Assembly (NCBI RefSeq): GCF_000383515.1
Contig: NZ_KB911485.1
Coordinates: 1-64,000, forward strand
Length of the DNA stretch: 64,000 nucleotides
Origin: Mesomycoplasma hyorhinis ATCC 17981
GTDB taxonomy: Bacteria; Bacillota_I; Bacilli_A; Mycoplasmatales; Metamycoplasmataceae
Direction: 5' to 3'
The notes beneath the pieces were generated by a model, which was not told the origin of the DNA, searched no databases, and saw nothing but the letters and a program-made list of their open reading frames with translations. The translations under genes were made by a program, and so were the position numbers. Below, in pieces: positions 10,821-22,723 of the stretch. How positions within the stretch are numbered: the first letter of the stretch is position 1; each line of letters begins with the position of its first letter.

Positions 10821-11408
10821 ATGGAAAATAAACACAAAACTTATGCAGTGATTGGAAAATATGCTGTAGGAAAAACAACATTTTTAAATTTACTTCAAGA
10901 ATATAGTAAAAAAGTATTAAAAAAAGAACAAAAAATTTTATTTTCTGATGAATTTTTTCAAATGTGCTATTTAAAAGACAATCCTTGTTATCTTGCTTTA
11001 AAAAACTACAATCCTGCATTTGTTAAAGACATGAAGGTAAATAAAGAAAAATTAAGAGAATTTATTAGAAGTAATCCAGATAATATTAATATCATTGAAA
11101 AACTTGTTTATCCTTTTTTAGAAGAACATTTAAAAAATAATAAATATGATTTTGTGGAAATTCCTAATTTATATTCTAAAAATGCAAACTTTGCTGTTTA
11201 TTTCGATAAAGTAATCCGTATTTTTTCTTCTGAGGAACAACGTGTTAAAAATATTGTTAATAAAAATGTTAATAACTCGATTTCTAGCTTAAATGACTTC
11301 TTAAATAAAGGATTTTGTCACAAAGTGGATGTTAATATCTCTAATTCAGAGTGGAAAAATGAAGACTTTTTTCCTAAATTTTTTTCAGAATTAAATAAAA
11401 ATTTATAA
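10821..11408 (+). CDS. coaE: Dephospho-CoA kinase-like protein
   Basis: A 195-residue P-loop kinase with Walker A GKYAVGKTT near residue 12. The segment NIIEKLVYPFLEEHL corresponds to the IxHPxV helix of dephospho-CoA kinases, and VDVNISNS near the end resembles the family's ending ADFVIDNS. Dephospho-CoA kinase carries out the last step of coenzyme A synthesis. The protein is divergent and short, as mycoplasma CoaE proteins often are, so another small kinase remains possible. It directly follows the HAD phosphatase gene and precedes two replication genes. Confidence 0.68.
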   Translation: MENKHKTYAVIGKYAVGKTTFLNLLQEYSKKVLKKEQKILFSDEFFQMCYLKDNPCYLALKNYNPAFVKDMKVNKEKLREFIRSNPDNINIIEKLVYPFLEEHLKNNKYDFVEIPNLYSKNANFAVYFDKVIRIFSSEEQRVKNIVNKNVNNSISSLNDFLNKGFCHKVDVNISNSEWKNEDFFPKFFSELNKNL

Positions 11409-11439
11409 AATTAAATCAACAAATAAATTGGGAGATTTT

Positions 11440-12348
11440 ATGAATAAAAAATATTTAATTTTTGGAACAAAAAATATTGGTAAAGAAGATTTTAGATTAA
11501 TAAGATTTTTTTATTTGCCTATAATAGAAAAAGAAGCTTATATTTTATTTAATTATTTTTATGATTTTGAATTTTTTAACGAGAAAAAAGAATTTTTGAA
11601 TCTAAATGATTTAGAATCCATTTTCAAAATGGATCAAGTAGTTTTTGAAAAAAACAAAAAGATTCTAGAAGCTATTGGTTTAATCAGAACCTTTTATAAT
11701 GAAGAAAAAAAAGTTGTACTTATTGAATTAAAAAAACCTTCAACTATTAATCAGATTTTAAAAAATCATTATTTTTCAGAATTACTTATTAAAAAAATAG
11801 GTCAAAACAAATTTAATGAGTTAATTGAAAGATTTTCTGAAAAAGACTATAAAAAAGAAGGATTTTCTGAAGTATCAACTAACTTTTTTCAAATCTTTAT
11901 TTCAGATGATGTTAAAGATGAAGTTCATATCAATGATATAAAAAGCAACATTGAAGCAAAACAAGTTTTAAATAGTAAAAGATATATTGAATATTTAACT
12001 CACAGACTTCCTATTCCTAGTCTTGAAAAGAAAGTAGAACATTATCACCAACTTGGTTTTTCTTTTCATGCATTAAATGAAATTTTAGATTACTGTTATA
12101 AAATTAATAATAAAATTAATTTTCAATATTTTGAAAAAATAGCAAAAGATTTATTTAATAAAAAAATTATTTTACATCATGAGGTTTATCAAGAACTTTT
12201 AGAAAAATTTGAATACAAACAAAAAATTAATTCAAAATCTAAGCCCTTATTTGATCCATATGAAACTTTACAAAATGATACAGAAGAAATAAACAATACA
12301 AATGTAATAGATGATTTTTTAAAAGAAGTAGAAGAAACGGAATGATAA
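11440..12348 (+). CDS. dnaB: DnaB-like replication initiation/membrane attachment protein
   Basis: A 302-residue protein of the Gram-positive DnaB/DnaD family of helicase-loading proteins (not the replicative helicase). The N-terminus contains a winged-helix-like region (LNLNDLESIFKMDQVVF...ILEAIGLIRTFY). The C-terminal half includes a YxxxGFSFHALNEILDYC segment typical of DnaD/DnaB helical domains. The start is the ATG at 11440, 5 bases after GGGAG; the upstream TTG at 11428 lies inside that site. The last codon before the stop is UGA (Trp). It ends one base before dnaI, the partner that loads the helicase, which supports the identification. Confidence 0.8.
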
Positions 12349-12349
12349 A

Positions 12350-13219
12350 ATGAAGACTAATAAAATCTCATTAAGTGATGTGTCAATAGAAAATAATCAA
12401 GAAGATTTGGAAAAAATAAAAGAATTTTTCCTAGAAAAAATAAATGCTGATCCTGAAGTTCAAAAAATTATTAAGAACTTAAATGTTTCTAAAGAAGAGT
12501 TAACAGATAATATTGATGTATTTTTAAATTTTTTAGATCAAGAACCAAATGCTAAATTTTTAAAAATAATTATTAGAGACCCAATAACAAATGCTTTAAA
12601 AATCAAACTAGTAGAATCACAAAAAGATAAATCTGAAATTTTAGAAAAGTATATTTTTCTAAAAGAAATTTCACAACTTTCTGCTGCACATTTATCAGAT
12701 AGTTTTAAAGAAAACTTTTTAAAGCAAATAAATAATGAAGTAAAACGTAATGTTTATAATTTATGAAAAGAAGTACCTAAAAGTAAAAAATGATGTTTTA
12801 TTTTTGGACCCTCTTTATCTGGTAAAACTGTATTTTTTAAAATTCTTTCATGAAGTATTGTCTCTAAGCAAAAATCTGTTGTTTATACCAATTTTCTTGA
12901 TTTAGTTAATTTATATTCAAATTCAATTTCAAAAAAAGGTCTTGCATTTGAAATAATTAATCAACTTAAAAATGCTGATTATCTTTTAATTGAAGATTTT
13001 GTTAGTTCTAATGATGTTTCTTGATTTATTGAACAAGTTTTAAATCCTGTTTTAGATAGTAGAATCAAGGAAAATAAGAAAATTTTTATTTCTTCTCTTT
13101 ATAGTTTAAGCCAAATTGAACAAATGCTAACTGATAACTTAAAAAAGGAAATGAAAATACAAGAAATTAAAAAATTTATTAATAGAATCCAAAATTACTC
13201 TAAAATATTTAAATTATAA
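12350..13219 (+). CDS. dnaI: DnaI-like primosomal helicase loader ATPase
   Basis: A 289-residue AAA+ helicase loader. The N-terminal half is a helical domain, and the C-terminal half carries Walker A (FGPSLSGKT, around residue 155) and a Walker B-like YLLIEDF. Several UGA codons are Trp, so the standard code shows only the first 138 residues. It overlaps no other gene but begins one base after the DnaB-like gene, forming the helicase-loading pair found in Firmicutes and mollicutes. A bidirectional terminator follows. Confidence 0.85.
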
Positions 13220-13242
13220 AAGTTTTATTTTTAAAGGAAAAA

Positions 13243-13277
13243 TAAAATATTCAAGCACAAAGCTTGAATATTTTTTA
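13243..13277. terminator. Bidirectional terminator between dnaI and a convergent gene
   Basis: Perfect hairpin (AAAATATTCAAGC and GCTTGAATATTTT around ACAAA) with T runs on both strands. It ends the dnaI operon and the convergent membrane protein gene. Confidence 0.87.
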
Positions 13278-13283
13278 TTAAAA

Positions 13284-13715
13284 TTATTTTGCAAAATTTA
13301 AGTATGGCAATGTAATCAATATTAATAATATTCCGGTTATAAATCCTAATAAAATAGGGATTAATGATTTTCTTTTTCTTTCACTTTTTAGTTTGTCATC
13401 ATTTACAAACTCTAGTTCTTCTAAATGATTTTCTCTTCTCATTTTGTTTTCTGAAGATATTCTTCAATTTTTATAGCTTTTAGAATAGTTATTAAAAAAT
13501 CCAAATCTAAGCACTGTAGCAAATGTACTCATACAAATTAATAAAAGTCCAACAACTGATTGTGCATCATATCAAGTACTTTTTCTAACGTATACTAAAA
13601 CTAAATACAAAATAATTGAAACTAAAGTTCAAAAAACAATTCAGAAAAGAGATGCTTTATTAAAATCTCTTAGAATTTTTTTTCTAAAAAATGAAACTAC
13701 TTTTTCTTTCGACAT
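13284..13715 (-). CDS. Small membrane protein, unknown function
   Basis: A 143-residue protein that appears only when UGA is read as Trp (five cases). It has a basic N-terminus (MSKEKVVSFFRKK), two membrane helices around residues 25-45 and 58-75, a charged middle (ENKMRRENHLEELEFVNDD) and a final membrane helix (LIPILLGFITGILLILITL). This layout resembles small DUF3899-like mycoplasma membrane proteins, but I cannot assign it firmly. It lies just upstream of the final opp gene but reads in the opposite sense to dnaI. Its stop abuts the shared terminator. Confidence 0.8.
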
Positions 13716-13733
13716 AATTTAATTATATGTTAA

Positions 13734-16037
13734 TTATGCTTTTTTGAGTCATTCATTAATTTGTTTTTGTGTTCCAAAAACATAATGATGTTGTTCTACT
13801 TTTTGTGAAACTATTTTATTTGGAAACTCTTGTTCTGCTAAGTAAGCATTAACAAATGGTAAAGGTTTGAAAGGAATATGTGCATTAGACATTTTAGGAA
13901 CTGACTCAAGCAAGTTTTTTGTATAAGGGTGAATTGGATTATTATAAACTAAGTGAGTTTTTCCTCTTTCAACAATTTTTCCTGAATGTAAGATTATAAC
14001 TTCATCCACTAAATATTCAACAATAGATAAATCGTGCGCAATGAAAATCAAGCAAAGATTTTTTTCTTCAACTAATTTTTTAAGAAGGTTAACAACTTGC
14101 GCTTGAATAGAAATATCAAGTGATGCAATTGGTTCATCCGCAATTAACACTTTAGGCTCTACAATTAAAGCTCTAGCAATAACAATTCTTTGTCTTTGTC
14201 CACCAGAGAATTCATGTGGATATCTATAAGCAAATTGTCTGAGTAATCCAACACTTTCTAGAGCTTCATAAATTAATTCACTAGTAATAAACTTTTTAAT
14301 TCTTCTTTTTAGAAGAGTATATGAAGCTGAACTTTCAATACCGAAAAATAATCTAATATTTTTATAAACTTTGAAAATGTTTTTGTTTTCAATAGAAAAG
14401 GATTTTATAACTTCTTGTTTTTCTTTAAATCTATTTTTAAAGCTATTGTAAAGATCTTTATCTTTTGCAATTAGTGTCAAAAATTTATTGTGAAGTTCAA
14501 CAACTTCTTTTTCTAACTTAACTATTTTTTCTTTTAATTCTTTATTTTGTGAAGTAAATAAAGCTAATTCTTCTTCTTTTGCTTTTTGAACTAAGGAGAA
14601 TTCTTCAATAAATTTTCTTGTTTCTTCATCAAAGACTTTTTTAGCTTGTTCATGAGCTTCACCAACTTTTTTGAGCTCTTCTTCTAAATAAGATTTTAGT
14701 TGTTTATCTTTTTTAGGAAAACTAACATTATATTTACTAAATACAGATTCAAATAAAATTGTTGGTTTATTTTTGTAATGAAGACTTCCGTTATAATCTG
14801 AATCTTCAACAAATTCATCAACATTTAAATTAGATAATCTATCAATGAATTCATGTCTGAAATTTGTAACTGATTCAAATTTTTCGCTTTTTTGATTAAC
14901 TATTAAAACATTTTGTTTTTCTAATAAAAATGTTTCTTTTAACTCTTCAAAGCGACTAATGAAACTTTCAATTTTAGAAAAAGTTAAATTAGTAAATTTT
15001 TTAAAATGCAAACTTAAATAACTATAAATTTCGTAATTAACAACTGAAAGTTTTTTGTAATATGAATATTTTTGAACATCTTCTGTTATTAAAGCATTAT
15101 TCAAATTCATTTTGTACTCATATTTGTATTGTGACACATAAGAATTTAGTAAGTTTTTGGAGTTATTGTACTTTGTTCAATTTTCTCAATCTTGTGATAT
15201 TTGATCTAAGTGGGTTGGATCTTCTTTGACTCTGACAAAGTGAGAAATATCTTTAATTTTTTCACGAATTTCTTTGAGCTGATTTGCTGTATTTTTAACA
15301 TCTACTTCATCAAAAGAAATTTCACCTTTACGGTATTTTTCTTGCATCTCAAAATAGAATTTATATAAAATTCCAGCTCTTTTATAAACATCATTGAAAT
15401 TTTGTGTAAGGATTAATTGTTTTTTATCTAAAAAAGTAAAATATGAGTTAAAAAATTCTTCAATTTCTTTTTTATTTTCAAGACTTAAATTTTCAAATTG
15501 AGGTTTTCAAAGATTAACTTTTACTTCAAATTCTTCTAAAAAATTAGTAAGTTTTTTATTGTAATCGTGTACATTTTGAATATCAATTTCTAAATATTTA
15601 TCCAAAAATGTATATTTAAAGTTTTTAACAACTTCTTTTCAATCTTGAAAAAGTTCCCTCATTTTTTCTTTTAAAATCCCATTAACAATCAATGGTTCTT
15701 TTAAAATAGAATAAATATTTTTTTGTCCATTTAAAGAAGAATATGGATCTTGGAAAATCATTTGAATATTTTTTCTTAAAAATAGATTTTGTTTTTTTGT
15801 TAATTTGTTTCCAGAAATAACTTCATCTAATAAAGTAACTTGACCACCGTAAGATTCATATAATCTAATCAAAGATCTACCAACTGTTGTTTTACCTGAT
15901 CCAGATTCACCAATTAAACCTAAAATTTTTCCTTGTTGGATACTAAAATTTACGTTATCAACAGCTTTGACAACACCAAATTTATTGGAAAAATATTTTT
16001 TTAAGCTTTGAACTTTTAATGTTGGTTTAACTTGCAT
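13734..16037 (-). CDS. oppF: Oligopeptide ABC transporter ATP-binding protein OppF with a large insertion
   Basis: A 767-residue ATPase of the oligopeptide importer. Walker A GESGSGKTT lies near residue 45 and the Q-loop (QMIFQDPYSSLNG) near residue 95. The signature FSGGQRQRIVIARAL appears only near residue 610, followed by Walker B VLIADEPIASLDIS and the Opp C-terminal HPYTKNLL block. Between Q-loop and signature there are about 450 extra residues, rich in Lys, Glu and Phe and largely helical with coiled-coil character (for instance SQNKELKEKIVKLEKEV). Oversized OppF proteins are known in some mycoplasmas; the function of the insert is unknown. The start codon overlaps the oppD stop (TAATG). 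It is the last gene of the operon. Confidence 0.93.
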
Positions 16038-17101
16038 TATTTTAATACCTCTTTAAATAGTTTTAATCTGGATTGTAGCTCTTTAGTTAGTTCAACTTTT
16101 GGTGCATCTGGATGTAATAATCAAGTAGCTGCAGCATGTGTTTTAGATATAGAAATTAATGGTGGTTCTTTTTCAAAATCTAAAGCTAACGCATAATCAT
16201 TTCTTGGAGCAAATGGATCACCAGCTGGAAGATTTTTCATATCTGGAGGTGAACCTTGAATGGTATAAAGTTTTTCATCTCTATCTTCAGGAATTGCTGA
16301 AATTAAAGCTCAAGTATATGGATGTCTTGGATCAGTAAAAATGTCTTTTCTTGTTCCTTTTTCAATGATTTTTCCAGCATACATTATGTAAATATAATCA
16401 CAGAATTTTGCAATAACTGAAATGTTATGAGAAATGAAAATAATTGAAATTCCATACTCTAATCTAATTTGGTTAAACAAAGCAAGAACAGACGCTTGAA
16501 CTGTTGGATCAAGAGCAGTTGTTGGCTCATCAGCAATAATTAAATCTGGATTTGCGGCAACAGTCATTGCAATAATAATTCTTTGTTTCATACCACCTGA
16601 TAGTGTATGTGGATAAGAGTTAAATCTTTCTCTTGCACGTTCAAATCCAAAGGATTCAAGAAGAGAAATCAAGTATTCTTGTTTTTCTTCTTTTGTTTTA
16701 AATCTATCTGATTTTTCAAGAACATCAAGCAATTGTTTTCCAATAGTTCTAGTTGGATTTAAAGCAACTAAAGGATCTTGTGGAATGTATCCTACTTTTT
16801 TTCCTCTAACTTGTAATCATTGTTTATCTTTTGTAAATTTAGCAACATCAATACCACTAATTAACATTTTATCAGCTGTTGTTTTAGCAAATTCATTAAC
16901 ACCTAATAACGCTTTTGAAGTAACAGATTTACCAGATCCTGATTCTCCAACAAGACCAACAATTTGTCCTCGTCTAATAGATAAATCAACACCTCTTACT
17001 ATTTCAACGTACTTTTTACCCTTGATTTTGAAGGCAACTTTTAAGTTTTTTAAATCTAAAACTTTATCTTCTAAGTTGATTTTTACTTCTGAATTTGACA
17101 T
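16037..17101 (-). CDS. oppD: Oligopeptide ABC transporter ATP-binding protein OppD
   Basis: A 354-residue ATPase that energises peptide uptake together with OppF. It has Walker A (GESGSGKSVTSKA), the signature HTLSGGMKQRIIIAM, Walker B DLIIADEPTTALDPT and the C-terminal RHPYTWALI block typical of Opp/Dpp ATPases. Two UGA Trp codons interrupt it under the standard code. It is linked to oppC and oppF by one-base TAATG overlaps. The length is normal for the family, in contrast with OppF. Confidence 0.95.
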
Positions 17102-18255
17102 TATTTTCTACCTCCAATTCTTGGATCAAGTGCGTCGTGAATTCCGTTTGCTATAAATCTTGTACTTAAAGCTAATATAACCAATATAAAGGATGGGAAT
17201 AATAAAGCTCAAATATTTGAATCTGCTAGTTGTCTTGAAGAGTTAATAATTAATCCTAAATTAGCTGGTGAATCAGCGCTTTCTTTTAAAAATCCCAAGA
17301 AAGCAAGTCCAGCAATAATTGAGATAGCTGATAATAGTCTAGATACAAAACCAGAAAGGAGTTTTCCTAAAATATTTGGAAGTATGTGTGAATAAATTTG
17401 TCTTAATTTTGAAGCACCAACAGCTTTTGCAGCTTGAATGTATTCTTCATCTTTAATAATAATTGTATAAGATCTAGCTAAATAAGTTGGACCAGTTCAT
17501 CCTGTTGCTGTTAACAGAATTATAATTACTATTGTTTTTGGTCCAAAAATTCCTATAAATATAACAAAGATAACTATTCAAGGAATTGAGTTAAACACAT
17601 CGATTATTCTTAAGAAGATATTGTCAATTCATTTTCCTATGTGGTAACCTAAATAAGTACCTAAAAGAACACCGATTACACTTTCTATAACAGCTATAAT
17701 TGCTGATATTCCTAAAGCATTAAGTGTTCCAACTCAAGTTCTTAATCAGATATCACGACCAAATTCATCTGTTCCTACAATAGAAAAAATTTGTTTATTT
17801 GCTAATACTGAAATTACTTCATATGGATTGAAATTAGCTAAATATCTTCCCGGAACTATTTCTTCTACAACACCGTGAATTAATGGATGTTGTGGTGTTG
17901 ACTTACTCAAAATTTTGTCTAAAAGATCTTGTGAGATATTGTTTTCAAACACACCTCAAGTACCTGGTTTTTGTGAAAACACAAGTTCATTATCTACTCC
18001 AGAAATTGGTTTTGTTGTATCAAATGGAGAAAAAGCAGCTGTAAAAATTGCTGTTAAAAGAAGCAAAATGAAGACTATTGTTGCAATTAAAGCAAGTGGA
18101 GTTTTGAAAAAGTTTTTTAATGTATCTTTTCAAAGTTCAGAAACTTTACCTGTAATTTGAAAAGAATTGAAATGATTTGGAGAAACTTTTAGTAACTTAA
18201 GATCTTCTTGTGTTAAGCGATATTTTAAGTTAAATTCTTGTGATGAATTAGACAT
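17101..18255 (-). CDS. oppC: Oligopeptide ABC transporter permease OppC
   Basis: A 384-residue permease. After a cytoplasmic N-terminus comes one membrane helix, an outer loop of about 100 residues that is longer than usual, then five further helices. The conserved loop YIQAAKAVGASKLRQIYSHILPN is the EAA motif that contacts the ATPases. The ending DALDPRIGGRK matches the usual DPR end of OppC. The ATG at 18255 lies 5 bases beyond the OppB stop; the stop overlaps oppD. Confidence 0.93.
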
Positions 18256-19303
18256 TACTCATTTCTCCTTGTTCTAATTTTTCTTTGCTTTGTTTTCTTG
18301 ATCTTCATTTTTTAAATTCTACTCAGTAATTTCTTTCTGATTTTGAAGCTATTGAAATTCTTGGATCCATAAATACGTATGAAAGATCGGCAACAATATC
18401 AGTAACTAATGAAAGTGAAGTAAAGAAAATTAAAGAAAACATTGAAACATTTATTTCTCCATCTTGGATTGCATTAACTATTATTGTTGATGAACCTGGA
18501 ATTCTGAAAAATTGTTCTAAAATAATTGATCCTGATAGTAGAGCTAAATATGAGAAAATTAGTGTTCTTACTAAAGGAATTGAAGCATTTCTGAAGACAT
18601 GTTTTGTAAAAATTTTGAATTTTGATAATCCTTTTGCTTTTGCAATTAATACTTGATGTGAAGACAATGTTGTAACAACTCAGTTCCTTACTAAGAAGGT
18701 ATATCCTGCTATAGAAGAAAGCACGAAAACAACAATTGGCGGAATTAATGAAGTAATCATTGTTCCTACTGAATAATCTTCGGCATCCTTAAATTCAAAA
18801 GGTAAATTTACTTTTAGAGCTATTAAAATTATAAAAGGAGCTAAAACGAATGAAGGTAAAGCAACAAAAACTGTAGCAAAAGATGTTATTGAAGCATCTT
18901 GTCATTTACCTCTTTTGTAAGCTGAAATAGTTCCTAAAATAACTCCTAAAATTACACTGATGATAAATGAAGGAAGTGAAACTAAAATTGTGTATCTTAA
19001 TGGTTTAAAGAATAAAGCCGGAATTGAAGTTTCACTGGATTTGTAAATTTTTCCATAATCTCCGTGGAAAATTCCAACTGTGTAATCTCATAATCTAACA
19101 ACTGCTGGTTTATCAAAACCATTTTCTTTTTGCAATTTAATTAATTGTTCACTTGCATCTGTTGATTTGGATTTTATAGCATCAACCGTATTAACAAAAG
19201 GGTTGTTACCAAATTTAGCCATTATTAAATAAACAATAACGTAAATTACTATAAAAGTTACAATTGCGAGTAATAATCTTTTTAAAATGTATTTAGTCAG
19301 CAT
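18248..19303 (-). CDS. oppB: Oligopeptide ABC transporter permease OppB
   Basis: A 351-residue permease with an N-terminal helix (ILKRLLLAIVTFIVIYVIVYL) and five later helices. The EAA loop is visible around VLIAKAKGLSKFKIFTKHVFRN, and the ending MDPRISIASK matches OppB proteins. Trp codons are UGA. The start overlaps the OppA stop (TAATG) and the last bases overlap the OppC start, so the five opp genes form one coupled unit. Confidence 0.93.
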
Positions 19304-22143
19304 TATTGTTCTCCTTCTTTTTTAAGAAATGGTTTAATAACGATTTGGTCAGGTGGTAGAAAAGAATTATCTGTATCAGGTCTTTGCAAGTTAGGATTTA
19401 AAAAGAAAACACTTGGTGTGCTTCCAATTGTAGTAAGTCCTAGTGTAAATGGTTGTAAACTATATAATGAAGTAATTTCTGAAAGAAGTTCAGCAACTTC
19501 ATCATCGCTATGAGCTAATTGGAATTGGTTATTGAACAATCCAGTTTCTTCATTTAATGAAAATTCTGCATCATATTTTTTGAATTTTTTCACTGTTTTG
19601 TTAGTTGTTGGATCCTTTTCCTCAACAATGTGATTTGTAATTCATTTTGATACATCTGGTTTTTCATCTCTGTTTTTATCATTTGGATCTTTTAAGTCTC
19701 TAAGTCCAAAATTTGGTGAATTTGGAGCATCTTTTCATTCAGCAAATGGTCTTATTTTTCCTTTATATTCATCTTTTGTGAAGAAAGCTTCTAGTGCTTT
19801 TGAATATTTGTAGAACATTGGGAATGATTTGACAAGATTAGAATTTGAATCTAAAGAAGCAAAATAACTAGCTGCTGCTAATCCAGTTCCAGCGTTTTGT
19901 GTTAATCCATCTATAGCTGTTCCTGCACCATTGTAGTCATAACTTCATCCCACATAGTGATATGGACCTGTTCCTCTAATTAAGAAGTTTAAATAATTAT
20001 CTTTAGTTACAGGAACCTCTGATGTTGTATCAATACTTAATCTTGGATCAAGAGATTCTATTGCTTTTGCAGCTTCTTGATATGCTGAAATTTCTTTATT
20101 TGAAGAATTTATATATCTTGTTGCTAATGTTCATTGAATTTTAGTTTTTGGATCTAATTTTTGTTCTGCATAGAAATCATCTAAAAGTTTTTTCATTTTT
20201 TGTTGTAGAACTTTAAAGTTCGGTGCTTCTCTTTGAATTGCGTTACTTGATGGATTGTTTATATTTTGTTTCTTTTCTTCTTCTGGAGTTTTGGTATAGA
20301 ATCTATTTCCGTTTTCGTCTATAGCAAAAATGGTTGATACTTTGTCATAAAGTTGTCTTGCAGTTTTATCTTTAGCCAAAATATTATCAGGAGAAACAAA
20401 TGAGTATCAAGGAAGAGAAGTATTAGATATAATTCTACTAATTGTGTAAAGATTTCAAGCTGAATAAATAATACTTCTAAATTGAAGTCCTCTTCCACCA
20501 AAAACATATGGAACAACTTTAGCTCCACCTTGTGCAATTTCAGCTAATGAATATCCAAAGTAAAGTCTTGAAAATGCATCATTAAATTTATAAAGTTTTG
20601 TTGGATCAGTATATTTAACATCTGAATTATTGCTTGAGGAAATTACTTGATTCATTGAACCTGGTAATAAAGATGCATAAGTTCTTCAAACAATAGAATC
20701 TAAAGCTTTTCCTAAACCATATCTACCACCTAGTTCTTTAAAATGAGTTAATGCATATTTTTTATCATTTTCGGATAAACCTGAGAATGAAACTGATGGA
20801 ATAGTTTGTTCTTTAAAGTTATTAAATTGAGCTGATGTATATGTTGATGCATTTGGATATTGAGAGTATTTAACAGTTATTTTTTTCACTGAACTAGGTT
20901 CTGCTTCTTTTCATCCTGTTCTTGGATAATATGGATTTCTTATATATACAATTTTATTTTTGTCTCCATAGTTAATAATTCAAGGTGATGCATAAAGTAA
21001 ATCTTTATCATAATCTTGACCATATCAGTAGAAACCATATTTTAAAGCTTCGCCTGTTTCACCATATAATCCTTGTTCTTCTTTAACTCTTACTGTTATG
21101 GGTTTTCCGGATTGTTCTTTTACTTCTTTTAGAACTGATACTTCTTTTGTTTGTTGTTTAACTCTTTCATTAATAAAGTCAGAAGGAACTGGTGCAAAGA
21201 AATAAGAATCAAAAATTATTTTCTGCAACATTTGGAAATAGTTAGCTTGAAGTCCTGGAGTTTGCAATGGTGTGAAGGTTAATACTTTTTTACCTTCGTA
21301 ATTTGTTAAAAAAGTATCTTCATTTAGTAATTTGCTTTTATCTATTCCAAAAACTTTAAATAAATAATCATTTTCTAAATCAGATGCAAATCTTGTACTT
21401 TGGGGATTTAAATTTTTTATAGCTGCTTTTGCTGTTTCATCAATTTTATCGCTTCCCCCATGAGATTTTCTATATGTTTGATCTAATAAATTTTTTAGTT
21501 TTCAAGAATAAAAAAAGTCTTCTGGTTTTACTGTATATTTAGTTGGTTTTCCTTGATAATCCACTCAAGGAACATTCTCTTTAATTTCAATTTGTAAGTT
21601 TTTTGCTTTTGATAAAGTATCACGGAAAAATTTTGAATTTATAGACTTTGGATCGTTAGAAGTAAGAGTATAAATTGATTGAGTTGGTTTTTCACCTGCA
21701 GTTAATTTTCCTAATTCATGTTTATCATTATCAAAAACATAAACTTGATCTTTATGGTTTTCATCCTCAACTGTAACTATAAATTTTTTAGCAACAGCTA
21801 AAGCGAAATATTTATAAGAAGGGGATACATAATTGTATTGATAAGATTTTATAGTAACTCCCTTTTCTATTTTATCTGGTTTTGCTACTTTGTCCATAAC
21901 AGTATCACCTTCGTAAATAGTTTGAACCAAATATGGACCATTAGTTAAATAATCACTTTCGGTACTAGGTGAACCTGCAAAATCAGAAAAGCCATAAAAA
22001 GCATAAAAAGAACTATCTGGTGCATTAACATTTGATAGTAATTCATGTTTTTGTCACATCGGAGTCACACCGCAAGAAACTAAAAAACTAATGGGAATTA
22101 CTGAAACTAATGAACCTAATAGTAATTTTTTCTTTTTTAACAT
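19303..22143 (-). CDS. oppA: Oligopeptide-binding lipoprotein OppA
   Basis: A 946-residue substrate-binding lipoprotein, the first gene of the opp operon. The N-terminus has a basic start (MLKKKKLLLG), a hydrophobic core and the lipobox FLVSCG, so the Cys near residue 24 would be lipidated. The size is typical of mycoplasma OppA (about 100 kDa), which in M. hominis also acts as an ecto-ATPase. I looked for the P-loop described for that protein and did not find a clear GxxxxGK[ST] here. The peptide-binding family pattern includes SLAEIAQGGAKVVPYVFGG-like segments. An AGGAGA precedes the ATG. Confidence 0.9.
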
Positions 22144-22360
22144 ATAGTCTCCTTTCTTTTTTATCACTAAAAAAGCTTGTATTTTGAACAATACAAGCTT
22201 TTTATTTAAATTAACTTTTCTAATATTATTCAAAAATTTTCAAAACAAAAAATGCAATATTTGCCATAAGAATATTGTTAGTAAATTTGGTTTTCTTATT
22301 TTCAAAATTTCTAAATTTCATAATCATAATTATTAATATTGTTTTATCAATACTCGCATA
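22144..22360 (-). promoter_or_regulatory. Leader of the opp operon with an attenuator-like hairpin
   Basis: A TATTAT -10 box around 22350 would start a leader of roughly 190 bases. Directly before the oppA ribosome binding site it contains a perfect hairpin (22169-22204; arms AAAAAGCTTGTATT and AATACAAGCTTTTT) with U residues after it. A 33-codon frame starting at 22327 and ending at 22226 lies in the leader but has no Shine-Dalgarno sequence. If the promoter is correct, the hairpin must be read through for oppA to be expressed. Otherwise it is simply the terminator of the smr gene upstream and oppA starts within it. Confidence 0.45.
22169..22204 (-). terminator. Intrinsic terminator hairpin upstream of oppA
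   Basis: A 14-bp perfect stem with a 6-base loop followed by TTTTTTAG on the minus strand. It ends only 25 bases before the oppA start, an odd position for a plain end-of-operon terminator. Confidence 0.75.
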
Positions 22361-22381
22361 TAATACCATATTTTTAAAAAT

Positions 22382-22723
22382 TTAAAATTTTTTTCAAATA
22401 ATATAACAAGATTTGGGTTGGTTATGACAAGGTTTATATTTTAAATCTTGTTCTTTAATAATAGATAATAACTCTGATATTAATGCACCAGATCCATTTC
22501 CTGTAACTATTTTGACACTGGATTTATGTTCTAAATCCTTTAGTATACTCATAATTTTAGCAACTGCTTCTTGAGTATCTAGACCATGCAAATCATAAGA
22601 TTGATCTTCAATTGAATGGTTATATGCAACTTTAGATGATGAGTTAAAATTTGCAAAACTTTCTAAAATTTGTTTTGCTTTTTCTTCTAAGTTTTCTTTA
22701 TAGTTTACTTTGTTTTTTTTCAT
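22382..22723 (-). CDS. Stand-alone Smr-domain protein
   Basis: A 113-residue protein made of little more than an Smr (small MutS-related) domain. It shows the motifs YDLHGLDTQEA and VKIVTGNGSGAL, the DLHG and TGxGxG hallmarks of Smr nucleases or nucleic-acid binding domains, here without a MutS part. The end uses a UGA Trp codon just before the stop (YIIWKKF). It overlaps the end of mutM by 26 bases and follows it in the same operon. Its role may be in ribosome or RNA quality control or in DNA processing; the sequence cannot decide. Confidence 0.85.

Noticed and set aside
19303-22143. Ecto-ATPase P-loop in OppA as in M. hominis
   Set aside because: No clear GxxxxGK[ST] was found; EQSGKPIT and similar stretches do not fit.
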